A program made the translations under genes and the position numbers. Positions 49,043 to 57,004 of a stretch of 64,000 bases of DNA are shown here, in pieces. The DNA is from G963556115 sp963678205 (lineage in GTDB: Bacteria; Planctomycetota; SZUA-567). The stretch covers positions 1,612,001-1,676,000 of the forward strand of contig OY782760.1 in the NCBI GenBank assembly GCA_963678205.1. The letters run 5' to 3'. The number at the start of each line of letters is the position of its first letter. The stretch's first letter is position 1. The notes below the pieces were generated by a model, which saw only the letters and a program-made list of their open reading frames with translations, did not search any database and was not told the origin of the DNA.

Positions 49043-50980
49043 TTATCTCTTCATACTTGCTGCTTCTTTTAGCAGGTCATCTGCCGTTGTTACAATCTTT
49101 GAGCCAAGCTGGTATCCGCGTTGCGACATTAATAGTTGTGTCATTTGCTTTGCAGCATTTACATTCGAACTTTCGATGTATTTGCTGCGCATAATTCCAA
49201 ATTCTTCTTGGTTTATTGTAGTGTTGTAAACAGGGTCACCTGAAATTTTATTTGTAGTCCATAGTGTATCGCCAACTTGCTGCATACCTTGAGCATTTGG
49301 TATTACTGCCATGCCTATTCTTGCAAGGTGTTCTTGACGCCCGTTTGTATATACACCATCAATAACACCAAATTCATCAACTATGTAGCTATCAAGCACA
49401 CCATCAGGTATGCCATCCTGGGCGATACTTGCAGAATTATCTGCTGCAAGCTGGGTCATAGAGGAGAAATCCATTGTAAAATTTGTGCCTCCATCAATTG
49501 TAGAGTCAATGACTTGTGGCTCTCCTGATTGGCTATTTGTTCCAAATCTAATAATACCAGAACCTTTATTAAGATCTGCTTCATCAACACTCTTATAATC
49601 GCTGTTTGCATACCAGCGCCAGGTGCTTCCATTTGAATCGCGAGATACTAGTGTGAAGTTTACACGTTCAGATTCTTTGACTGTACCTTCATCTGCTTCA
49701 GGCGATGGTAGGTATATGTCTGTTAGGGCCGAGCCACTTCCAGCGTTTGTATCTTCTTTGTAATTTGGGTTTGGATCGAACAGATCACTATAGAAACCTT
49801 GAAGATTGCGGGTCTCTCCAGTTGAGGCATTGCTTACTGTTGTCTTTGTTGATATTACAATATCAGATATCGTATTATTTTTTCCGAGGTTGCTGGCAAG
49901 AGATAGGCTGAAATTTCCTTCATCATCATATCCATAATAGCCACCCGCTTGCTCAGCTGGGGCCGCATAGCCATCACCTTCAACGGTATACTCTCGTGTG
50001 CGTATTGTGCCTAATGCGCCACCGTCTATACGTTGGGTTCCAGCGGTTCCAGCATCTCCTACTCCACCAGTAAGCCATTTTGTAAGGTCGTCAAGAGTAG
50101 TTCCGTCAGTACCGTATACAAAAGTTTTTGTATAGGTATGCGACCCTTTTTGAAAATTGATTGTCAATTCTCGGCTGTCTACATTAAATCCAGAAGGTAT
50201 AGTGGAGAATAAATTTTCTATATTGCCAGAACCACGCTCAAAGCTGAGGTTTGCAAGATCAGTTGCACCACTGGCTGCAGCACCATTTTCAAGTAGTGGT
50301 TCAGATGTCTCCACAGCTCCTACATTGATAGTGGAACCGGTATTACTGATCCAGCCTCCTGTCGTTGAAGCGCTGGAAGTTGTCGGTATTGAGTTACCCT
50401 CGGCAACGCTCACATTTGAGTTTAGATTTCCTCCAAATTTAAACTTTGTTGTCGGGATTCCGTCAATTTTGGTGCCAAGTGTTGGAAGAGAAATATTTGT
50501 AAGGGTTTCTGTCAGTACTCCATTGATTGCCTGATACCCTTGAACAATAAGTCCATTTGCAGTTTGTAGGTTTTGAAATCCAGGGTTGCTTGATAGTGGG
50601 GCACCAAGATAAAATCTGCCGTTTTTTGTATAGTAGTTGCTTGTGCTTGTGTTGAGACCACCAGCAATAAAGAATCCGTCTCCGTCAATAGCACAGTCAA
50701 ATGTTCTGGTAGTTTGTTCCATATCGCCACCGATGAAGTTTTGAGTGATTGAGTTTAGGCTAACACCTGTACCAATGCTTGATGGATTGGTTGAACCTCT
50801 TCCACCTTTTTCACTGGAGCCAGATTGAAAGTTGTTGTAAAGCATGTCTGAAAAGCTTACATCAGAATACTTGAAGCCATCAGTATTTGCATGTGCGAGG
50901 TTGTTACTTATTACATCTGTCCAGCTCTGATGACTTTTTAGACTACTAAGACCAGTCCAAAGAGATTGCGATAGCCCCAT
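49043..50980 (-). CDS. flgE: Flagellar hook protein FlgE-like, unusually long
   Basis: This would be the subunit of the hook joining the basal body and filament. The start is the ATG seven bases after AGGAGGTAAGG; the frame is open further upstream to 51052 without a binding site. The N-terminal rod/hook motif is SLWTGLSSLKSHQSWTDVISNNLAHANTDGFK and the C-terminal one ESSNVNAAKQMTQLLMSQRGYQLGSKIVTTADDLL. Both are typical of the FlgE/FlgF/FlgG family. At 645 residues it is longer than common hook proteins (about 400), with a Ser/Thr/Gly/Asp-rich insertion in the middle, as in some hooks with extra surface domains. It has its own terminator and no flgD next to it, so it is not in a classical operon. 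Confidence 0.88.
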   Translation of the reverse strand: MGLSQSLWTGLSSLKSHQSWTDVISNNLAHANTDGFKYSDVSFSDMLYNNFQSGSSEKGGRGSTNPSSIGTGVSLNSITQNFIGGDMEQTTRTFDCAIDGDGFFIAGGLNTSTSNYYTKNGRFYLGAPLSSNPGFQNLQTANGLIVQGYQAINGVLTETLTNISLPTLGTKIDGIPTTKFKFGGNLNSNVSVAEGNSIPTTSSASTTGGWISNTGSTINVGAVETSEPLLENGAAASGATDLANLSFERGSGNIENLFSTIPSGFNVDSRELTINFQKGSHTYTKTFVYGTDGTTLDDLTKWLTGGVGDAGTAGTQRIDGGALGTIRTREYTVEGDGYAAPAEQAGGYYGYDDEGNFSLSLASNLGKNNTISDIVISTKTTVSNASTGETRNLQGFYSDLFDPNPNYKEDTNAGSGSALTDIYLPSPEADEGTVKESERVNFTLVSRDSNGSTWRWYANSDYKSVDEADLNKGSGIIRFGTNSQSGEPQVIDSTIDGGTNFTMDFSSMTQLAADNSASIAQDGIPDGVLDSYIVDEFGVIDGVYTNGRQEHLARIGMAVIPNAQGMQQVGDTLWTTNKISGDPVYNTTINQEEFGIMRSKYIESSNVNAAKQMTQLLMSQRGYQLGSKIVTTADDLLKEAASMKR

Positions 50981-51231
50981 TTCCTTACCTCCTAGTTTTT
51001 TCTTTATTTGCCTAGCATCCAAGACCATAGTGGTTTTGAGTTGAATTACCATATGATCCTATTACAAAAAACATTCCAGATGAATAGGAAATGATATTTC
51101 TTTGGATATATCGACAATTGTAGGGAATAAAGTGAATTTATATGATATTAATAATATCAACTTATGCCGGAAACGGAATTTTTTGCCATAAAATATTGTA
51201 AAAAGGCAGATATTACCTATGTTGTATAAAA

Positions 51232-51270
51232 AAACCGGAAGACTCGATATCTTGTCTTCCGGTTTAGAAT
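51232..51270 (-). terminator. Terminator after the arginase-family gene
   Basis: AAACCGGAAGAC (51232-51243) and GTCTTCCGGTTT (51254-51265) form a perfect 12-bp stem. The minus-strand transcript ends in a T run beyond 51232. Confidence 0.9.
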
Positions 51271-51295
51271 TTATAAATATTTTGAGGATATGAAA

Positions 51296-52231
51296 TTATT
51301 CTTCATCAGAATCATTTACAATGCGGTTCTTCTCGAGCATTTTACCACCTGAAAGAATATAGCTCATTGCCTTGTAAGCAAGACGAGCAGCAGTATAGTC
51401 ACTGACAACATCATCTTCGCGTGGGCATAGTTCAACAATGTCTATTGCAGCAATACGGCGGTGGCTTGCGACTTTTTTGATTAGGCGAGTAATCTGCTGC
51501 CAGTTAAGACCGCCTGGTTCAGGATTGCCAACATTAGGAACAATTGCACTGTCAAATGCTGAAAGGTCGATAGAAATATATACTGGGCTGCTGAGCGCTG
51601 TGATAATATCATCTTGCCAGTCATCATCACTTGAGTAACGTAAGTCTGACATAAAGTAGCAGTCAATGCCTTTGTCTTCGTTTGCAATAATGTCGAATGC
51701 GTCCTGTGAAAGGCTACGTACACCTAGCTGGCATAGATTGAGTTTGAGGTCTGATTCAATAACCTTGCGCATTGTGTTCAAGTTATTTTCGTCATCTTCT
51801 TCAATAGTATTAAGGTCTGCATGAGCATCAATATGGAGGACAGATATTTCCTGATGTTCTTTGGCTGCTCTCTCTGCAAGTACTTTAATACATTGGTAAG
51901 AGATAGTTCCGTCACCACCAAGTATGATTGGTACTGCGGTAGCGTCAAGTGCTTCGTTGATATTTTGTGTCAGCCATGTAGGAAGAGAGTCTCCACCTTG
52001 AGGTGCACTTTCAGGAGAGATGCAGTGTACTCCATCTCTTGCAATAACGTCTAGACCTGTCTCTTCATCATAACTCTCAATCTGTGAAGATGCATCAATT
52101 ATTGCGCGAGGTGCTGCGCATTGACCAGCAACATATGTTGCGCCTTCTTCTGTTGGGGCTGGAATAATTGAGAAGAGTGCCTTCTCAAGACTTACACTGT
52201 CATAACCAAGAAAATTGGTCTGTTCTGCCAT
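51296..52231 (-). CDS. Arginase/agmatinase-family protein lacking two metal ligands
   Basis: A 311-residue ureohydrolase-fold protein. The DAHAD motif with D135, H137 and D139 is intact. Where arginases and agmatinases have GGDH, this reads GGDG (G108), so one manganese ligand is lost. In the last motif, SIDxD, it reads SIDLSAFDS with D222 kept and S224 in place of the second Asp, so a ligand of the other metal is lost. Each of the two sites is thus short by one ligand. Activity may be altered, with a different metal, or lost. The start has AAGGAGC upstream. A strong promoter and a leader hairpin lie before it. An ordinary agmatinase label would be misleading. Confidence 0.82.
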   Translation of the reverse strand: MAEQTNFLGYDSVSLEKALFSIIPAPTEEGATYVAGQCAAPRAIIDASSQIESYDEETGLDVIARDGVHCISPESAPQGGDSLPTWLTQNINEALDATAVPIILGGDGTISYQCIKVLAERAAKEHQEISVLHIDAHADLNTIEEDDENNLNTMRKVIESDLKLNLCQLGVRSLSQDAFDIIANEDKGIDCYFMSDLRYSSDDDWQDDIITALSSPVYISIDLSAFDSAIVPNVGNPEPGGLNWQQITRLIKKVASHRRIAAIDIVELCPREDDVVSDYTAARLAYKAMSYILSGGKMLEKNRIVNDSDEE

Positions 52232-52301
52232 CTTAAAGCTCCTTGAAATACAAATTAAATTTATATAAGGTAAATGAAAAATTACTTCTATTAAAACAAA
52301 G

Positions 52302-52328
52302 AGTTTCCGCCCGTTACAGGCAGAAACT
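52302..52328 (-). promoter_or_regulatory. Strong leader hairpin before the arginase-family gene
   Basis: On the minus strand the RNA folds with 11-12 bp, including G:U pairs, around a UAA-type loop (27 nt in total). On the plus strand the wobble positions become C-A mismatches, so the structure fits the minus-strand RNA only. It lies near the 5' end of the predicted transcript, about 70 bases before the start codon. It might be an attenuator, ligand-binding element or stability hairpin. Confidence 0.5.
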
Positions 52329-52342
52329 TAATTTACAAGGTA

Positions 52343-52371
52343 GTTATAACACAAATTGACCGTTATTTCAA
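52343..52371 (-). promoter_or_regulatory. Sigma-70-type promoter of the arginase-family gene
   Basis: On the minus strand TTGAAA (52371-52366) and TATAAC (52348-52343) are exactly 17 bases apart. The start of transcription would fall near 52336, just before the leader hairpin. Confidence 0.65.
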
Positions 52372-52556
52372 GCGCTTTTACAATATTTTGTTGTTTTATA
52401 TAAAATCTCGCTTTAAGTATTATTTTTCTGATTATTTTATTTACCAGTTAAACAAGATAATGCATATAGATTGCCTTTTAAATAGTCTGTCTTTGAAATT
52501 GGAATAGCTTTTGTAGCATTATGCCTGTTTTTAGCAATTGGATATTGGAGAAGATC
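52372..52556. other. Divergent region between the arginase-family gene and a hypothetical gene
   Basis: A/T-rich sequence with no open frame. Only the minus-strand promoter beside it is clear. Confidence 0.5.
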
Positions 52557-53195
52557 GTGTCTGTAAATATGGATTTGTCAAATTATAATGCTCAGTTGGC
52601 ATACTCCCGAATGTCTTCTTTTATCAATTCTATCTCATATCCAACAACTGTTAAATCCCATACTTATGAAGGAATAACAGATTCCATAAGGCTTTCATCC
52701 CAGAGTCTTTCTGCCTTCTCGCGAGAGTGGATAACGTCACAGCTTGATAAGGCAGCAACTAAAAATGAGGTAGGTGAATATAAAACTTCTGATGAAATAT
52801 CATTGAATTATGCGGAAAAACTTGCCGGATTTGCCAGTAATGTTCGGAAAGTATTGTACAATATTGATGTATCTCTGGATGAGCAGCTTGCTATACAGAC
52901 CGATGGAATAGGGCATATCATAAGTACCGATGTCAAAAGAGAGGGGCATACTGAAATTAATTCAGCTCTTAGAGCATCAATAGATCTTACTTCAGAATTT
53001 ATGGGTATTGCTGCTAGTGAAAGTATTGTTAATCATCTTAATGAAGCTCCTGATTTTATTAAGGATTATGCTGAAAATCCTAAAAAGACTTTGCAAAATA
53101 ATGAGAATACATTAAGAAGATATATCTTGGGATTTCAGCTATCTGTTGGACCTCAGGATGTGACCACTGAACAGGTAGATCCTCTTTACTATTAA
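52557..53195 (+). CDS. Hypothetical protein, 212 residues
   Basis: I do not recognise this gene. The start is GTG, six bases after GGAG; the frame is open 12 codons further up without a binding site. The protein is hydrophilic, with no signal peptide or membrane helix, and mostly predicted helix. Ser/Asn/Asp residues are common and there is no Cys. It has segments such as SLNYAEKLAGFASNVRKVLY and ENTLRRYILGFQL. Codon use and base composition match its neighbours, so it looks like a resident gene. It sits divergently from the arginase-family gene and upstream of the epimerase gene by 230 bases. A flagellum-related cytoplasmic role is possible from the surroundings, but this is a guess. Confidence 0.75.
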   Translation: MSVNMDLSNYNAQLAYSRMSSFINSISYPTTVKSHTYEGITDSIRLSSQSLSAFSREWITSQLDKAATKNEVGEYKTSDEISLNYAEKLAGFASNVRKVLYNIDVSLDEQLAIQTDGIGHIISTDVKREGHTEINSALRASIDLTSEFMGIAASESIVNHLNEAPDFIKDYAENPKKTLQNNENTLRRYILGFQLSVGPQDVTTEQVDPLYY

Positions 53196-53425
53196 TTATT
53201 GGGATAATTCTTGTTATGCTTATATTTAACATGTATACTGTATAGTAGCAGTATACTTTTTTTGTATAAAAATTTGGTTTCCTAATGTGATAATAGGATA
53301 ATAATATTGTAATATTAAGTCAAAATATAATAAGCATTTTAAAATATGTTATACAATACTGTTTTATCTTTTGTGCTTTTAGAATCAATTCTTTCACATT
53401 ATTTTGAAAGATTTAGGAGTTTTAA

Positions 53426-54484
53426 ATGATATTTGAATTACCAGAAATATTAATTGCCGAAAGAGCTGGTAGAGCGATGGCTTTGGGGGTGAGTTGTTCT
53501 GTTGAAATTGGAGTCTCATCTTCTCTTGCCGGAGCAGCATCTCTTGCGGCCGCAAGGAGAATCAGTAACTCTGGGCAAAAGCTGAAAATAATTTTGACAG
53601 ATAGTGTTGGCCAGTCTATAGAGGCATTCAAAACTAATCTTGAAATTGTAAAAAAAATGAATCTGGTTATGCACTATGACCAGGATACGGATGAATTTCC
53701 CTGTGTTATTTCTGGTACTGATTCAACAGCAACGTTAGGATCTGAAAATTTTGTTGTAGCTAAATTTTTTGTTAATCCTGAGCACGATAAAAATTGGGAT
53801 GGCTGGCAGGCTGAAAGAAACCCTTATATAAAAAGGGTCAATAAAAAACAGACTATAACTGTTGAGCAGGCTAGAGAGCATGACCGTAGAGCTGTAGAAA
53901 ATTTTGGTATACCAAGTATATGCCTTATGGAGAATGCCGGAATTGGGGCTGCGGTTATTGCTGAAAAAATGTGTAGAAACCTTAGTGATGCCCATAAGGC
54001 GGTGATACTTGTTGGTGGTGGAAATAATGGAGGAGATGCTTTAGTTGTAGCAAGAGGTCTTATCGAAAGACGAATCCCTGTGCAGGTTATTTTGCTCTCG
54101 GATCAGTTGTCCGAGGATGCTGCAATCAACCTTGAGATTCTTAAGCAATCCAAAACTGCATTCTTTGATGGCGGGCATTTAGACAGATTGAGACTGATTG
54201 AAAATGCCGGAATTGTTGTTGATGGAATGTTCGGTACAGGATTAAGTAGGGATATTGAAGGTGAATATAAGGAAATTATTCAAGCTGTAAATAAATCAGA
54301 TTCAAAGGTACTTGCTCTTGATGTACCAAGTGGAATATGCGCAGATTCAGGTGAGGTGAGGGGCAGCGCTGTCGAGGCGGATGTTACTGTTACCTTTGTA
54401 GAAGGTAAGGTTGGTATGTTTAAAGGAGAGGCAAAAAGATACTGTGGAGATATTGTAATTGCAGATATTGGAGCTCCAGTTTAA
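53426..54484 (+). CDS. nnrE: NAD(P)H-hydrate epimerase (YjeF N-domain type) with degenerate extra domain
   Basis: This enzyme epimerises damaged NADHX/NADPHX. The active YjeF N-terminal domain is in residues ~150-352: TVEQAREHDRRAVENFGIPS, LMENAG, the nucleotide loop VGGGNNGGDALVVAR, VDGMFGTGLSRDIEG and LALDVPSG. The catalytic Asp and Lys positions appear kept. Residues ~10-125 resemble a second copy of the same fold (LAAARRISNSGQKLKIILTD aligns with VVARGLIERRIPVQVILLSD), but the GGGNNGGDG loop is gone. The usual dehydratase (YjeF C-terminal) domain is missing from this protein and not seen in the window. The ATG has TTAGGAG upstream. pdxA follows 53 bases on. Confidence 0.85.
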   Translation: MIFELPEILIAERAGRAMALGVSCSVEIGVSSSLAGAASLAAARRISNSGQKLKIILTDSVGQSIEAFKTNLEIVKKMNLVMHYDQDTDEFPCVISGTDSTATLGSENFVVAKFFVNPEHDKNWDGWQAERNPYIKRVNKKQTITVEQAREHDRRAVENFGIPSICLMENAGIGAAVIAEKMCRNLSDAHKAVILVGGGNNGGDALVVARGLIERRIPVQVILLSDQLSEDAAINLEILKQSKTAFFDGGHLDRLRLIENAGIVVDGMFGTGLSRDIEGEYKEIIQAVNKSDSKVLALDVPSGICADSGEVRGSAVEADVTVTFVEGKVGMFKGEAKRYCGDIVIADIGAPV

Positions 54485-54537
54485 GGGTGCTTAGGGCGGT
54501 TTTTGCCAGATTTTTGTATGTAATTCAGGGGATTTGA

Positions 54538-55518
54538 ATGCGTATTGTTGTTTCTATGGGAGATCCTGCTGGGGTAGGGCCGGAAGTTATTGTCAAGGCT
54601 TTGAATAGCTCAAAATTTTCTGGTACTTCTTTTCTCATTATAGGTACGGAGTATTATCTCAAGCAGGCTTTGCGCGTCACTGGAATAGATCTGAGTTATT
54701 CGGTAGTTGAAAAACCAGAGTTCTTAGGTAATCTTGCTTTATATCAACCACAAAAGTGGAGTGGAAATTATGATCCCTTTGGACGCTGGAGTGCACAGAC
54801 TGGTGCGCATAGTCTTGGATTTGTAAAGGCTGGTGTAGAACTCTGTATTAATAAAAAAGCCGATGCTATTGTAACTGCTCCAATTTGTAAGAGTGCTTGG
54901 AAAGAAGCAGGATGTGTTTTTCCTGGTCATACAGAATTAATTGGTGAATTATGCGGAAACCACAATGAAGTAATGATGCTTATGGGAGGTGGGTTGCGAG
55001 TGGCTCTTGTTACAACTCATGAGGCGATTATTGACTTGCCTGCAATCATTACGGAAGAGCGAATTTGTAAGATTTTGAAAATTATTGATAGTGATTTGAG
55101 GTTGAGATTTGGAATTAGTTCTCCACGAATTGCGGTATTAGGGCTTAATCCCCATGCGGGTGAAGATGGACATATTGGCAGTGAAGAACTAGAAGTAATA
55201 AACCCTGCTGTTGAAATTATGCGTCAGCAGGGGATTGACGCTTCTTATGCATTACCTGCAGATACGGCATTTTATCGTATGCTCAGAGGGGAGTTTGATG
55301 TTGTTCTTGCAATGTATCATGATCAAGGTTTGGGCCCTTTAAAGACTGTTGCATTTGATTCTGGAGTAAATGTTACACTAGGGCTTCCTGTAATAAGAAC
55401 TTCTGTAGATCATGGCACTGCGTTTAATATTGCTGGAACGGGTGAAGCTGGGTTTGAATCTATGCGTGCAGCAATATACACAGCAGTAGATATGGTAAAA
55501 AATGAAAGAGCTGAATAG
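54538..55518 (+). CDS. pdxA: 4-hydroxythreonine-4-phosphate dehydrogenase
   Basis: This vitamin B6 enzyme oxidises 4-phosphohydroxythreonine before PdxJ joins it with DXP. The length of 326 is usual. Start MRIVVSMGDPAGVGPEV, the metal-binding His in GHTELIGELC, in MYHDQGLGPLKT and in SVDHGTAFNIAG are all present. The ATG follows AGGGGA by seven bases. It forms a likely operon with the epimerase before it. The only DXP source in the window is dxs at 11432. Confidence 0.95.
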   Translation: MRIVVSMGDPAGVGPEVIVKALNSSKFSGTSFLIIGTEYYLKQALRVTGIDLSYSVVEKPEFLGNLALYQPQKWSGNYDPFGRWSAQTGAHSLGFVKAGVELCINKKADAIVTAPICKSAWKEAGCVFPGHTELIGELCGNHNEVMMLMGGGLRVALVTTHEAIIDLPAIITEERICKILKIIDSDLRLRFGISSPRIAVLGLNPHAGEDGHIGSEELEVINPAVEIMRQQGIDASYALPADTAFYRMLRGEFDVVLAMYHDQGLGPLKTVAFDSGVNVTLGLPVIRTSVDHGTAFNIAGTGEAGFESMRAAIYTAVDMVKNERAE

Positions 55519-55569
55519 CTCTATCTTTTATTCGTAACTTGGATTAGAACAGTACGGAATGAGCTAAAA

Positions 55570-56949
55570 ATGGATAAAATAATAATTGTTGATGATGATG
55601 AATTCATGAGGGAAGGGTTGGTAGAAACTCTTGAAGATGGTAATTATGAAATTTTAAGCTTTGAGAATGCTGAGAGCGCAGTCGAAGCGCTAAGTGATGG
55701 TACCGCGTCTATACTTATAACAGATATGAGGATGCCTGGAATGAGTGGGATGGATCTTTTGGAGCGAGTAAAAAAGGTTGACCCAAAATTACCTGTAGTC
55801 ATGATGACTGCTTTTGCGACAATTGAGACTGCAGTAGAAGCAATGAAAAAAGGTGCTTTTGATTATATTATGAAACCTTTTGATGCTGCTCAAATTGATG
55901 TAGTTGTTCAAAAAGCTTTGGAATTCAAAAGACTTCTTGTTGAAAATGAATATCTTAAAAAAGAACTGGCTGGAAGATGGACTGTTGAGGATTTTGTTGG
56001 TAACTCTAAATTAATGCAGGATACATTTGGTAAAATTCGTCAGATTGCAGCTAGTAATGCTACTGTATTTATTCGTGGGGAGTCTGGAACAGGTAAAGAA
56101 CTTGTTGCAAAATCAATTCATGCACAAAGTCCGAGACGTGATAAACCTATGGTAAGGGTGAATTGTGCCGCTCTATCGGCCGGTGTGCTGGAGAGTGAAT
56201 TGTTTGGACATGAAAAAGGAGCATTTACAGGAGCTGATAGAAGGCGAATTGGACGCTTTGAAATGGCTGATGGGGGAACAATATTTCTTGATGAAGTATC
56301 TGAAATGAATTTGAATCTTCAAGGTAAACTCCTTCGTGTATTACAGGAGAAGGAGTTTGAAAGAGTTGGATCTAGCGAGACAATAAAGTCGAATGTTAGA
56401 ATTTTAGCAAGTTCAAATCGTGATATGGAAGAAGCCATAACTGAAGGAGCCTTTAGACAGGATCTTTATTATCGTTTAAATGTGGTAAGTGTAGAACTGC
56501 CACCTTTGAGGAAAAGAAAAGAAGATATTAACAGTTTGGTAGAGTATTTTATTAATAAATATAATCTTGAAGAAGGTACACATGTTAAGGGTGTGAGCGA
56601 AGAATCGCTTAATTTGTTGAGAATGCACGATTGGCCAGGTAATGTACGCGAGCTTGAAAATCTTGTCGAACGGGCGATAGTACTTGGTGATGGCGCTATG
56701 CTTTCTGATAGTGTGATTAAGACAAGTATTAAAAAAGCTCCGGGAGTGAACGCAAAGGATTCTTCTGCGACGATTGTTGGGGGATTATTCGAACCTAAAA
56801 AACTTGAAGAGATTGAAAGAGAGCATGTTAAGCGTATGTTGGAATACTATGATAATCATAGAGCTAATACTGCTCTTGCTTTAGGTATAAGTGAAAGAAG
56901 CCTTCGGGACAGGATAAAACGCTGGAAAGAAACTGGCTTTGAAATTTAA
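55570..56949 (+). CDS. Sigma-54-dependent response regulator (NtrC family)
   Basis: A 459-residue activator. A receiver (~1-120) has VDDDEFMREG, the phosphoacceptor in LITDMRMPGM and KPF. The AAA+ domain (~145-375) has GESGTGKELVAKSIH, GAFTGA for sigma-54 contact (here GAFTGADRRR), and the DEVSEMN Walker B. A Fis-type helix-turn-helix closes the protein (ANTALALGISERSLRDRIKR). It should drive sigma-54 promoters, often flagellar or two-component genes. No rpoN is in the window. The kinase at 57005-59029, convergent with it across a terminator, is a possible partner by position only. Confidence 0.95.
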   Translation: MDKIIIVDDDEFMREGLVETLEDGNYEILSFENAESAVEALSDGTASILITDMRMPGMSGMDLLERVKKVDPKLPVVMMTAFATIETAVEAMKKGAFDYIMKPFDAAQIDVVVQKALEFKRLLVENEYLKKELAGRWTVEDFVGNSKLMQDTFGKIRQIAASNATVFIRGESGTGKELVAKSIHAQSPRRDKPMVRVNCAALSAGVLESELFGHEKGAFTGADRRRIGRFEMADGGTIFLDEVSEMNLNLQGKLLRVLQEKEFERVGSSETIKSNVRILASSNRDMEEAITEGAFRQDLYYRLNVVSVELPPLRKRKEDINSLVEYFINKYNLEEGTHVKGVSEESLNLLRMHDWPGNVRELENLVERAIVLGDGAMLSDSVIKTSIKKAPGVNAKDSSATIVGGLFEPKKLEEIEREHVKRMLEYYDNHRANTALALGISERSLRDRIKRWKETGFEI

Positions 56950-56973
56950 TACTTAGCTATTATTTATGAGTGT

Positions 56974-57004
56974 GGCGCATAGTATTATGCTATGCGCCTT
57001 ATTT
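56974..57004. terminator. Terminator between the NtrC-type gene and the convergent kinase
   Basis: GGCGCATAG (56974-56982) and CTATGCGCC (56990-56998), loop TATTATG, then TTATTTTT. It serves the plus-strand gene. Confidence 0.85.
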
